64,000 bases of DNA from Alkalihalobacillus bogoriensis ATCC BAA-922 (GTDB taxonomy: Bacteria; Bacillota; Bacilli; Bacillales; Bacillaceae_F). The notes beneath the pieces were generated by a model that was not told where the DNA came from, did no database searches, and worked only from the letters and a program-made list of their open reading frames with translations. Position 1 is the first letter of the stretch, and the number at the start of each line of letters is the position of its first letter. The stretch covers positions 62,001 to 126,000 of the forward strand of contig NZ_JHYI01000013.1 of the NCBI RefSeq assembly GCF_000621445.1, given 5' to 3'. Below, piece by piece: positions 1 through 7,429 of the stretch. The position numbers were made by a program, and so were the translations under genes.

Positions 1-517
1 CTGTAAAAGATAAACTAGTCAAACTCACACAAATTCCTCCGACTACCATTCCTCCTAAGCTTCCTAAACGGTATAAACCATTGTACCTCCCCATTAATTC
101 ACCACGGTTTTCGTTTGTTGCCGTGTCAAGAATCAAGAAAAAACCACCAAGGCGAAAGAATGACCAAGCAAGTCCCCACACAATACGTAACAAAATCCAA
201 TACAATAATCCTTGAAATACTCCATATCCAACTGTTGTTACAATCGCTAACACAACAGAAATTAAAAAACCTGTTCGTAGTTGGATACGAGCATATATAA
301 AACTAACGAATGGGTTTAGCGGAATGCGGACTAGACGATTTAGAGATAAAATTAGCCCAACTTCCCACATCGATTGCAATCCGACATCACGGAAGTAAAT
401 CGGTAATGCCACATATAACATCGAATCCGCTAGTAAACAAATCGCTGTTACTAAAGCGCAAACATCAATCGATTTATTATTTTTTATTATCATGTTCTGT
501 TTTTTTTGTTTTATCAT
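1..517 (-). CDS. MFS transporter, N-terminal part (runs off left edge)
   Basis: Reading the minus strand from ATG at 517 gives 172 uninterrupted codons that run off the window without a stop. The product begins with a short basic tail, then hydrophobic segments separated by basic loops, including DVCALVTAICLLADSMLY and LNRLVRIPLNPFVSFIYARI. It continues through a Gly-rich stretch near residue 155 (LYRLGSLGGMVVGGI). This is the N-half pattern of a major facilitator superfamily permease (12-14 membrane helices, proton-coupled small-molecule transport). GAGGAG lies seven bases before the ATG. Substrate cannot be told. The repeat element at 609-786 lies in its upstream region. Confidence 0.75.
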   Translation of the reverse strand, partial: MIKQKKQNMIIKNNKSIDVCALVTAICLLADSMLYVALPIYFRDVGLQSMWEVGLILSLNRLVRIPLNPFVSFIYARIQLRTGFLISVVLAIVTTVGYGVFQGLLYWILLRIVWGLAWSFFRLGGFFLILDTATNENRGELMGRYNGLYRLGSLGGMVVGGICVSLTSLSFT

Positions 518-608
518 GAGTGAGCTCCTCTACATCAACATCCTTTTATTTTAAAAAATAGATGTAAAAATTCTGTTACACCATGATAAAAAAACGTTTT
601 GATTGTTT

Positions 609-786
609 CGGACATCTATTCCGCTGTTCTCGAAAATACTCCCTTATTTCTAATCGTATCGGACATGTGTTCCGTTATTTTCCAATTTTTCAGCGATTTT
701 CTCCTATTTTTTGCCCACTAGCGGAACATTTGTCCGAAAATAATCTATAACTAGCCAAAAGCAAATTAAAGGAACAGATGTCCGCT
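609..786. repeat. Four-box intergenic repeat element, copy 1
   Basis: Two forward boxes (609-623 and 660-674, form CGGACATNNNTTCCG) are followed by two boxes in reverse orientation (721-736 and about 769-784). Each box is a quasi-palindrome with CGGA/TCCG ends, and the whole unit has dyad symmetry. Three more copies at 8646-8824, 12609-12787 and 17381-17559 have the same order and almost the same spacing. Here the last box is slightly degenerate and about 3 bp closer. It lies between the divergent MFS gene and the segment that starts at 822. Function unknown. Confidence 0.8.
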
Positions 787-869
787 AAGGTTTTTGACAA
801 ACAAAAAAACTACTCGACTCATAACGGGTTCAGTTTTGGGAGAGAAAACAACAAATAGCATTAGAAACG

Positions 870-907
870 GCGTACGAATTAGCAATGAGTTTGTACGCTT
901 ATTTTTT
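870..907 (+). terminator. Orphan terminator-like hairpin
   Basis: GCGTACGAA (870-878) pairs with TTTGTACGC (890-898) around an 11-base loop and is followed by TTATTTTTTATT. No recognisable gene ends just upstream on the plus strand, so the transcript it would end is unknown. The rest of 908-1196 shows no coding or structured signal that I can name. Confidence 0.5.
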
Positions 908-1196
908 ATTGCCACAACAATGATTGGTTAGAATTAGCCCTGAAATTAGCAACCCTTTTATCAAGAACCCATAAACTTATGTCCTAATACCATTTCATAT
1001 GCTAAATGATGTGCGGTTGCTTTATTAATAATTCAGTGCGCATTAAACTTTGTGGAAATTATGGGATTTAATGTTAAGATAAGAATAAGGACATTCCTTG
1101 GTCAACGGGGAGTTTACTTTAACAAGATAGCCACAATGAAATTGAAATAGTGGTTTGACTAACAGAGCTTTTATGGTTTTATGGGGAGTTGTTTAA

Positions 1197-1604
1197 ATGC
1201 TAGAGGTTGTAAAGAACAATGAACTAATTTTCATAATTATATATTGTCTAATCATATTGTGGATTAACTTAAGCTTCATAAAGGATTTTAAATATTTAAA
1301 AAAAGGATTAAATGAAATTTCTTCTGAAAATGAATTAGATATTAATCCAAATTCCATATCTTTAATGTTATTTAATTTCATGTTTATTTTTTTCCGCAGA
1401 TGGATGATTTATATTCTTGCAGTATTAATCACTGAGAACATATTCGTGCTGATTCTTACAGTTGTATTATTTGTAATAAGTTTATACGATAGCTTGTTTA
1501 ATTACAGTTTAGAAAAGATAAAAAAATCGAACGTTGGATTTTACTTGGCGGTTTTGGACACGATATTCATTTTCATTTTTGTCATTTATCTTTTTGTTGT
1601 TTAA
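1197..1604 (+). CDS. Hypothetical small integral membrane protein
   Basis: This 135-residue product is not recognised. It has an N-terminal hydrophobic segment (about residues 11-30), a charged loop with KDFKYLKKGLNEISSENE, and three further hydrophobic stretches (about 53-70, 75-97 and 112-135), so about four membrane helices. GGGGAG eight bases before the ATG supports the start. It is more AT-rich than the neighbouring lia genes and is the only gene inside the putative inserted segment 811-1801, which suggests cargo acquired by transfer. A T-tailed hairpin follows. Confidence 0.6.
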   Translation: MLEVVKNNELIFIIIYCLIILWINLSFIKDFKYLKKGLNEISSENELDINPNSISLMLFNFMFIFFRRWMIYILAVLITENIFVLILTVVLFVISLYDSLFNYSLEKIKKSNVGFYLAVLDTIFIFIFVIYLFVV

Positions 1605-1659
1605 ACTATTCTTCTTTTACTAACGGAGCGTTTATTCAAACAAGGAAAAAAAAATGAGT

Positions 1660-1692
1660 AAAAAACGCACAGATAAATCCTGTGCGTTTTTT
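1660..1692 (+). terminator. Rho-independent terminator after the 135-aa membrane protein
   Basis: AAAAAACGCACAG (1660-1672) pairs with CTGTGCGTTTTTT (1680-1692) around a 7-base loop, leaving a run of T. It could work in both directions. Confidence 0.85.
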
Positions 1693-1808
1693 GTATGCTA
1701 AATGGCGTGTTATTGCTTTGAGATTTTAATGTTAAATTTAACACGATTTATTTAAGCTGTGAACTTACGGCTTCCCTCCCAGAACCCGTTTACTCGACTC
1801 AGCAGGTT

Positions 1809-2441
1809 TTATTTCACCAATCCATGACGGTGTGCGTATATGGCAATTTGTGTACGATCTTCTACACATAATTTAGCTAATATGTTACTAACATGTGTTT
1901 TAACTGTTTTGATACCGATAAACAGTTCATCGGCAATTTCTTGATTTGTTTTCCCATTTCCGACTAAGCAAAGAACTTCTAGCTCCCTAGGTGTTAATTC
2001 TTCATGCGGATTTCTTACGGTCTGTTGTCTCATTCTTTGCATCATTTTGTTTGTCACTTTTGCTTCAACAATCGCCTCGCCTGCATGAGCGGAACGAATC
2101 GCTTCAGCAATTTCATTTGCCCTTGATGTTTTTAATAAATAACTAAAAGCACCTGCTTCGATGACAGGATATACTTTTTCATCATCGATAAAACTCGTTA
2201 AGACGATGACTTTCACATCAGGCAACTTGGCCGTTACTTGTTTTGTTGCTTCAATGCCATCCATTTTTTCCATGACTAAATCCATTAAAATGACATCTGG
2301 CTTTTTATCAACGGCCATTTGGACACCTTCCAAACCATTGGAAGCTTCACCGACGATATCGATATCCTCTTCTGTCGATAAATACGTACTTAAGCCCATC
2401 CGTACCATCTCGTGGTCATCGACAAGCAACACTTTAATCAT
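1809..2441 (-). CDS. liaR: LiaR, NarL-type response regulator of envelope stress
   Basis: DNA-binding half of the LiaSR two-component system, which responds to lipid II cycle antibiotics and other envelope stress. Receiver domain residues 1-120 with the acidic pocket DD (8-9), phospho-acceptor Asp54 in VILMDLVMEKMDG, and Lys near 104. The LuxR-type helix-turn-helix occupies about 145-205 (LTPRELEVLCLVGNGKTNQE). The start at MIKVLLVDD is chosen because AAGGAGGAG lies at the right distance; a longer reading has no site. Length 210 aa equals the B. subtilis protein. It overlaps the end of liaS by 8 bases, so translation is probably coupled. Last gene of liaIHGFSR. Confidence 0.95.
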   Translation of the reverse strand: MIKVLLVDDHEMVRMGLSTYLSTEEDIDIVGEASNGLEGVQMAVDKKPDVILMDLVMEKMDGIEATKQVTAKLPDVKVIVLTSFIDDEKVYPVIEAGAFSYLLKTSRANEIAEAIRSAHAGEAIVEAKVTNKMMQRMRQQTVRNPHEELTPRELEVLCLVGNGKTNQEIADELFIGIKTVKTHVSNILAKLCVEDRTQIAIYAHRHGLVK

Positions 2442-3504
2442 GTTTTTTCTCCTCCTTGACCGCATGAACTAACGGGACTTTTGCTTCGACTTGTGTTCCT
2501 TTTCCAGGAACAGAGATGATTTCAAGCACCCCACCTATTTCGTTTACTCGCTCTTTCATCATTTGTAAGCCGTATGAAGAGCTTTTTTGGGTTGCCGTAT
2601 CAAATCCAATTCCATTATCGATAATTTTTAACCGCAGCTGTCCACGCATTTCACGTAACTGTAATTCAATTCGCTCTGCTTTAGCATGTCGTAATATATT
2701 TGAAACCGCTTCTTGAACTAAACGAAACATATGGTCCTCAATTCCTTTTGGAATGTTCGATAACGGTTCTATTTTCCATTCTATTGATTGACGATGTTTA
2801 TGCTTTAACTCTTGCAATAAATCTTCTATTCCTGTTTTTAAATTTTTCCCTTCAAGATGCGCAGGTCGTAAGTGTAGCAATAACGCTCTCATTTCAGATT
2901 GAGCGGTTTGCGCCATTTTTTCAATCGCTTCGATTTGTGAAAACACTTTACCTTTATTTTTCTCTAATGTATGTGGCAGGGCAGCAGTCATCATGGAAAT
3001 CGCAAATAATTGTTGACTTACCGCATCATGTAAATCTCTGGCTAAACGTTGACGTTCTTCTCCAATTGCCGTTTGTTTAATCGTTTCCTGCCATTCAGCT
3101 CGTTCTGTCGATAATCGCTGCAACGAACCGATTTGTTCTTCTACTCTACTTATCATTTCATTTAATTGACTACTAATTAAACCAACTTCATCTTCACCTA
3201 AAGTCGGAAAACGATAGGAAAAATTCCCTCTCTCAATTTGAACTGTTCCATGTAAGAGAACATCTAAACGTTTTTTTAATTTATTTCCTAACACATATCC
3301 ATAAATGGCACCAACGAGTATACAAATAATTGGTAGGATGATTAGCATCGGAATGCCTACAATTCTCTTATCAAACACTAACGCAAACCCTAACTCTTGC
3401 CCAAAGGTAAGAATAAAGACAAAGAAAATCCCGGTTAATATGCTAATTGATATGGAATTACGAATAAGTTGCCACTGAATACTAACTAGTTTGCTTTTTC
3501 TCAT
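2434..3504 (-). CDS. liaS: LiaS, sensor histidine kinase
   Basis: Membrane kinase that phosphorylates LiaR. Two membrane helices within the first 70 residues enclose a very short outside loop, the intramembrane-sensing type. A HAMP region follows (about 70-125), then the dimerisation/phosphotransfer motif RQRLARDLHDAVSQQL with the reactive His, then an ATPase domain with DNGIGFD and GKGTQVEAKV near the end. The start at MRKSKLV, just after the liaF stop, is preferred over an ATG three codons earlier because the earlier one has almost no gap from its GAGG. About 356 aa, typical length. LiaF is the expected inhibitor of this kinase. Confidence 0.93.
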   Translation of the reverse strand: MRKSKLVSIQWQLIRNSISISILTGIFFVFILTFGQELGFALVFDKRIVGIPMLIILPIICILVGAIYGYVLGNKLKKRLDVLLHGTVQIERGNFSYRFPTLGEDEVGLISSQLNEMISRVEEQIGSLQRLSTERAEWQETIKQTAIGEERQRLARDLHDAVSQQLFAISMMTAALPHTLEKNKGKVFSQIEAIEKMAQTAQSEMRALLLHLRPAHLEGKNLKTGIEDLLQELKHKHRQSIEWKIEPLSNIPKGIEDHMFRLVQEAVSNILRHAKAERIELQLREMRGQLRLKIIDNGIGFDTATQKSSSYGLQMMKERVNEIGGVLEIISVPGKGTQVEAKVPLVHAVKEEKKHD

Positions 3505-3505
3505 A

Positions 3506-4327
3506 TTAGACATACCTCACGTCGATATCACCAATGAATAGAGAAAGAATGATTTTCACTCGGCGTTGTGCTTGTTTATATCCTTTTGTTGTGACTGATA
3601 AGTTTCGGTTAAAGCCACTTTGGTTGTTTTCAAAAACATCTAACTCTCCAATAGACACCATCGCTTGTACAGTGACATCTAAATCATCGGGAATGTAAAT
3701 ATCAATATCTCCAATCCACCCTTGAACAACAACGACCGTTTCTCCCTCAGGAATAATAGCTTTTGATAAGTCTACTTTTATATCACCAATGCCGTTTCGA
3801 ATCGTCATATCTTGAAGTTCAAACCGACTTAATAAATGCAAATCACCAATCAACGTACTGCGAAATGTTGGTGACGTAAATGTTTTTTTCTTATCGCTTT
3901 CTTCTCTGTCATGATTGCTTTCTTCTCTTTGTACACGAGTTTTTTCTTTTATTGTTTCGATTTGCTCGTCAATTTCGATTTCTAGGTCTCGTTCAAAATC
4001 GGTTTCTTCAGAATGATATGGCGACTGTTGTTCTTTTTGTGGTCCAACTAACAATCGATAGCCAAAATAAATAAACACAGACGCGATCATAATCCCAGCA
4101 ATATTAATTCTGAAAACATTTTCAAAAAGGGCGATAATCCCGATAACAACGAAAATTACACTTAACACTTTATGTCCTTTTGAATGAAAATAAAGTCCAA
4201 GAAAAAGAAAAATGAGGGGACCAATAAAACTTCCGATATGAATGTTAACATTGAGTGTATTTAATAACGCAATGACACCAATACCGATAATTAAAATTCC
4301 AAGAAAGCCTTTTCGTGAAAGTTGCAT
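3506..4327 (-). CDS. liaF: LiaF, membrane inhibitor of LiaRS signalling
   Basis: In B. subtilis, LiaF keeps LiaS off without stress. Here the N-terminus has about four membrane helices (residues 8-90) with Gly-rich turns. A charged linker follows (about 95-150, many Glu/Lys/Arg), then a C-terminal beta-rich domain of the LiaF/DUF2154 type (about 155-273) with repeated GDI/GDL turns (LIGDLHLL, IGDIKVDL, IGDIDIYI, FIGDIDVRY). The ATG at 4327 has AAAGGAGGGG upstream. 273 aa, slightly longer than the 241-aa B. subtilis protein because of the linker. Its end abuts liaS, supporting a LiaF-LiaS-LiaR unit. Confidence 0.93.
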   Translation of the reverse strand: MQLSRKGFLGILIIGIGVIALLNTLNVNIHIGSFIGPLIFLFLGLYFHSKGHKVLSVIFVVIGIIALFENVFRINIAGIMIASVFIYFGYRLLVGPQKEQQSPYHSEETDFERDLEIEIDEQIETIKEKTRVQREESNHDREESDKKKTFTSPTFRSTLIGDLHLLSRFELQDMTIRNGIGDIKVDLSKAIIPEGETVVVVQGWIGDIDIYIPDDLDVTVQAMVSIGELDVFENNQSGFNRNLSVTTKGYKQAQRRVKIILSLFIGDIDVRYV

Positions 4328-4360
4328 GTCGCCCCTCCTTTCGCTCGTCCTTTTTCACGT

Positions 4361-5218
4361 TTACTCAATGTTAATGTCTCCGACTGACGTTGAAACCTTA
4401 ACTGTATACTTTGCATCATTTACTGTTCCTTGCACTTTTCTTGTGCTCGAACGATCTGATGTTATCGGGAATCCAATTGAAATATCACCAACAGATGAAG
4501 AAGCATCTAATTCAAACGAAGGAGAAGGAATGTTGATTTTAATATCTCCTGCACTTCCTTTAAAATCAATGTTATGGTTTTCATCCTTAAAATTTACGAT
4601 TAAGTCCCCTGCAGTATTTTTGCCTGTAATTGCACCTACAAAATTATCAAGGCGAAAGTCCCCAGCACTTCCTTGTAATGTAGTTTCCACTGTTTCGAGA
4701 TCTTTCATTTTTACATCGCCTGCTGTGCTTGCTGCCGTTACATAATCAATTTTTCCGCTAATATTGTCAATATCGCCTGCTGTGGTTTTAACAAATAACT
4801 CTTTTAATTCAATCGGTTCCTCTAACACAATACTACCCACTGTTGTTGTTACACTTAGTTTATCTTCATATTCCTTTGGAATGAAAATATCAACAGTTTT
4901 CATACTTCTTCCAAACGTAATCCACTGTTTTTCTTCCGATACTTTAATGATTAAAGTTGATCCTTTTTCTTTCGCTTCCACTTTGTACTCATCATCTCTG
5001 CTACTGTTGACATTGATAGTTAGACCATCTGCCTCAACTGGGGTAATCGTAATATCTGACACCGTACTTTCGACCTTAATTTCATTCATTTTTGAGACAT
5101 CATAGTCTAAGATTTCTTCTGATGCTGTTGTCGTTTGACTTGAAAATGAAATACCTAATGCTGATATACCTATAATAATCCCAATGACAACAAGAATCAC
5201 ACCAAATATCCTTCTCAT
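4361..5218 (-). CDS. liaG: LiaG, membrane-anchored DUF4097 protein
   Basis: One N-terminal membrane helix (residues 4-27) anchors a beta-helix-like outer domain of the DUF4097 family, rich in repeats such as TAGDIDNI, TAGDVKMK, SAGDFRLD, SAGDIKIN and SVGDISIG. Length 285 aa, as in B. subtilis. Its role is not established even there. The ribosome-binding site GGAGG (5227-5231) is inside a small hairpin that ends at the ATG, which may keep translation low compared with liaIH. A terminator-like hairpin at 5302-5341 separates it from liaH, so it should be expressed mostly by read-through. Confidence 0.92.
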   Translation of the reverse strand: MRRIFGVILVVIGIIIGISALGISFSSQTTTASEEILDYDVSKMNEIKVESTVSDITITPVEADGLTINVNSSRDDEYKVEAKEKGSTLIIKVSEEKQWITFGRSMKTVDIFIPKEYEDKLSVTTTVGSIVLEEPIELKELFVKTTAGDIDNISGKIDYVTAASTAGDVKMKDLETVETTLQGSAGDFRLDNFVGAITGKNTAGDLIVNFKDENHNIDFKGSAGDIKINIPSPSFELDASSSVGDISIGFPITSDRSSTRKVQGTVNDAKYTVKVSTSVGDINIE

Positions 5219-5231
5219 GGAGGTTGCCTCC
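5216..5231 (-). promoter_or_regulatory. Hairpin enclosing the liaG ribosome-binding site
   Basis: On the minus strand GGAGG, loop CAA, CCTCC and then ATG are contiguous. The whole Shine-Dalgarno sequence pairs in a 5-bp GC-rich stem ending at the start codon. This could reduce liaG translation; it is an inference from sequence only. Confidence 0.5.
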
Positions 5232-5301
5232 TCATCTTTTCACTTCCACCATTTTACTATAAGTTTCTAAAACCGAATATGTTTTTCTTAAAAATTATTA
5301 A

Positions 5302-5341
5302 GAGAAAAAGAGAATAGGAAACAAACAGATTGTCTCCTATT
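5302..5341 (-). terminator. Hairpin between liaH and liaG
   Basis: On the minus strand AATAGGAGACAA pairs with TTGTTTCCTATT around a short loop and is followed by CTCTTTTTCTC. It lies just after the liaH stop, fitting the known pattern in which a strong short liaIH transcript ends here and partial read-through reaches liaGFSR. Confidence 0.8.
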
Positions 5342-5348
5342 TACTCTA

Positions 5349-6005
5349 TTACGACTGTGACGAAAATTTCTCCTTTAATTGCGAATATTCACTTTCAATA
5401 TCGTCAGAGTAGACAGCTGCTTTGTTATCGTCAAACATGTCATGCATGTTTTGAGTTGCTTTTGTTCTCACTTCCATTTCTAGGATTCTTTCTTCCATTC
5501 GAGCAAAGCCTTGTTGAGCTCTTTCATTACTTAACTGCGTCATTTGTGTTTGCAGCGTTTCTTTTGTTTTTACCGCATTAGCCCTTGCTACTAAAGCCAT
5601 CTTTTTATCTCTCATTTCCACGAACTTTTCTTTCATCGCGACTAATTGCTCTTTTAGTTCTGCAAGTTGTTCATCGTTTTGTTCCTCAAGCTGTTTGTAT
5701 TGTTCACTTTTTTCTTGATAGTATTTTTTTGATACTAGCGCTTTTTTCGCTAATTCTTCTTCCCCAGCTTTTATCGCTAATTCTGCTTGTTTTGTTCGTT
5801 TTTCAACTTGCTGTACTGCTTCTTCGTATTGTTTACGGAACCCTTCGCCAAGGACCAATTGTTTCGTAACTGCTTTTTCAGCTTTTTTAATTTCAGCTTC
5901 ACTATCTCTTAAATATTGATTTAACATGACAATAGGGTTTTCTATTTGATCCAGTCCTTCATGAATTGTAGCCACCGTTAAATCGCGAATTCTTCTAAAT
6001 ACCAT
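5349..6005 (-). CDS. liaH: LiaH, PspA/IM30-family membrane-stress protein
   Basis: Phage-shock-protein-A homologue that forms large rings and is thought to protect the membrane under antibiotic stress; LiaI recruits it to the membrane. The protein is nearly all coiled coil, with the PspA-type N-terminus MVFRRIRDLTVATIHEGLDQ, which corresponds to the amphipathic helix. The following helices are rich in Glu, Lys and Gln (IKKAEKAVTKQLVLGEG, EEAVQQVEKRTKQAEL). 218 aa, near the 225 aa of B. subtilis. It starts 12 bases after liaI and AGGAGG precedes it. Strong induction through the liaI promoter is expected. Confidence 0.95.
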   Translation of the reverse strand: MVFRRIRDLTVATIHEGLDQIENPIVMLNQYLRDSEAEIKKAEKAVTKQLVLGEGFRKQYEEAVQQVEKRTKQAELAIKAGEEELAKKALVSKKYYQEKSEQYKQLEEQNDEQLAELKEQLVAMKEKFVEMRDKKMALVARANAVKTKETLQTQMTQLSNERAQQGFARMEERILEMEVRTKATQNMHDMFDDNKAAVYSDDIESEYSQLKEKFSSQS

Positions 6006-6017
6006 TGTAATTCCTCC

Positions 6018-6434
6018 TTAATTATGTTTTTCAATAAATTTTTTCCACTCATGTTCAAAAGCATCATCTGTAGCCATGCTCTCAAAACTCGGTTCCATCA
6101 CTTCTTCTTTTGCTACTTTCTGATTTTGTATCCCTTTATCTTCACGCACTAACGAGTACCCGAAGTAGATAATAACCGCTGCGATAAGAATTCCTCCTAT
6201 CATATGTGCTTTCCCAATTAAAAGTAGGATTCCAAAGATTAAAATGATGGTGCCCATAACTTTCGAGCCATTCGTCTTTGCGTGCTTTCTTTTTGAGAAC
6301 CCCCATAATATAAACAAACCTGCAATGAGTAATCCGATTACTCCACCTAGATGAATTCCTAATGTACTTAAGAAGAGGTTTGCTCCTATTACGATTAATA
6401 TTGCTCCAAATACAACTTTCCCTGTCCAGTTCAT
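6018..6434 (-). CDS. liaI: LiaI, membrane partner of LiaH
   Basis: First gene of the lia operon. 138 residues, with hydrophobic segments at about 7-25, 32-48, 60-75 and 80-97. The soluble charged tail (about 100-138) contains EEVMEPSFESM and ends HEWKKFIEKHN. LiaI serves as membrane anchor for LiaH rings in B. subtilis. AGGAGGCGATAAC precedes the ATG. The region upstream holds a -10-like TACAAT and a GTCT-rich tract that could be the LiaR site. Confidence 0.85.
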   Translation of the reverse strand: MNWTGKVVFGAILIVIGANLFLSTLGIHLGGVIGLLIAGLFILWGFSKRKHAKTNGSKVMGTIILIFGILLLIGKAHMIGGILIAAVIIYFGYSLVREDKGIQNQKVAKEEVMEPSFESMATDDAFEHEWKKFIEKHN

Positions 6435-6465
6435 GTTATCGCCTCCTTTTTCTTAACTTACCTTT

Positions 6466-6530
6466 ATTGTAAACATCGAGCTAACAATCGATAACGAACA
6501 TGAGAATGGTTTTAGTCTCCGTCTCGAGGA
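6466..6530 (-). promoter_or_regulatory. Candidate liaI promoter with LiaR-box-like tract
   Basis: On the minus strand TACAAT (6471-6466) is a good -10 element about 30 bases before the liaI ATG, with no good -35, as expected for an activator-dependent promoter. Upstream, 6511-6530 reads TTTAGTCTCCGTCTCGAGGA on the plus strand. The AGTCT/GTCTC content resembles the LiaR boxes reported in Bacillus and Listeria as I recall them. I cannot align it to the exact published consensus. Confidence 0.45.
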
Positions 6531-6599
6531 TGATTTAAAATCCGTTTTAAGACCTCAAATGTGATTATTTCCTGAAAAATACTCATTTGATTCGCTAAA

Positions 6600-6621
6600 C
6601 GGACATGTTATTCGGTATAAT
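6600..6621 (+). promoter_or_regulatory. Single box of the four-box family fused to ccdA -10
   Basis: CGGACATGTTATTCGG (6600-6615) matches the forward box of the intergenic element family and runs directly into TATAAT (6616-6621), about 50 bases before the ccdA start. No good -35 lies 16-18 bases upstream. A lone box at a promoter is unlike the complete elements elsewhere in the window. Confidence 0.45.
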
Positions 6622-6670
6622 ACGCATAGAGTAACTACAAGAGAGTTCACTACGACAAGGAGGTTGTCAT

Positions 6671-7387
6671 ATGGGAGAAGTTACGATTTGGTTAGCCTTT
6701 TTAGCAGGCGTTGTTTCGTTTTTATCCCCTTGTGTTTTCCCGCTTGTTCCTGCGTACTTAGCGCAATTAACAGGTTCAACGGTTTCCAATAATCAAATCC
6801 AAGCAAACCGAGGGATTATCCTTTCAAGAAGTGTCGGGTTTATCATCGGGTTTACGATTGTCTTTTTATTACTCGGTGCTACATCGACTTTTATCGGTCA
6901 GTTTTTTGCTGAAAATCGGAAATTAGTCGAACAAGTCGGCGGTATTATTATTACGGTGTTTGGGTTACAAATGGCTGGGGTCATTTCAATTCAAACATTA
7001 CTACGCGAAAAGAAAATTTCTCATTCACCGAAAAAATCTGGAAGCTTCCTTGGTTCAGTGTTATTAGGCTTTTTATTTGCAACAGGCTGGTCACCATGTA
7101 TCGGGCTCGTTCTCACGGCGATACTTACTTTATCTAGCACTGCTGAAACGATGTTTCTTGGCATGTCATTGTTATTCATTTATTCAATGGGGTTAGGACT
7201 TCCATTTTTATTAGTCGCCCTCATTTGGTCGCGTTCCTTAAATAAAATGAAAAAAATCAATCGGCATCTTCCTACCATTCAAAAGGCGAGTGGGTATATA
7301 ATGGTTGTATTAGGGATTTTGTTATTCACCGGTCAATTTTTTGTCATTTCAGCTTATTTATCACGGTTTATTCCTTTTGGCCTTTAA
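6671..7387 (+). CDS. ccdA: CcdA, thiol-disulfide electron carrier across the membrane
   Basis: Membrane protein that passes electrons from cytoplasmic thioredoxin to outer-face thioredoxin-like proteins, needed for cytochrome c maturation and often for spore development. Six hydrophobic segments. The two conserved Cys lie in SFLSPCVFPLVPAYL (about residue 21) and FATGWSPCIGLVL (about 145), the DsbD/CcdA active pair. 238 aa, usual length. AAGGAGG lies six bases before the ATG. It stands alone downstream of a TATAAT element, divergent from liaI. Confidence 0.92.
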   Translation: MGEVTIWLAFLAGVVSFLSPCVFPLVPAYLAQLTGSTVSNNQIQANRGIILSRSVGFIIGFTIVFLLLGATSTFIGQFFAENRKLVEQVGGIIITVFGLQMAGVISIQTLLREKKISHSPKKSGSFLGSVLLGFLFATGWSPCIGLVLTAILTLSSTAETMFLGMSLLFIYSMGLGLPFLLVALIWSRSLNKMKKINRHLPTIQKASGYIMVVLGILLFTGQFFVISAYLSRFIPFGL

Positions 7388-7429
7388 ATGACATACCGCT
7401 AAATAATTTATAAAAAGAGGTGGAAGCTT

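Larger units (their letters stand above)
811..1801. mobile_element. Putative non-autonomous inserted segment with inverted ends
   Basis: TACTCGACTCA occurs at 811-821 and again at 1791-1801. Just inside, AACGGGTTC (823-831) is matched by its inverted copy GAACCCGTT (1782-1790), and the similarity continues with a small gap (TGGGAG inside left, CTCCCA inside right). Terminal inverted repeats flanked by an 11-bp direct repeat are the pattern left by an insertion of about 970 bp. No transposase is present; the only convincing gene inside is the membrane-protein ORF at 1197-1604. Imperfect 26-bp direct repeats (998-1025 and 1694-1719) lie inside. The ends are short, so this could be chance or a decayed element. 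Confidence 0.45.

Noticed and set aside
310-519. Plus-strand ORF of 69 codons at the left edge
   Set aside because: The minus strand here encodes a clear MFS N-terminus with a ribosome-binding site; the plus frame is its shadow.
609-786. CRISPR-like array from regular boxes
   Set aside because: Only four boxes, two of them inverted, palindromic, with partly conserved spacers and no cas genes.
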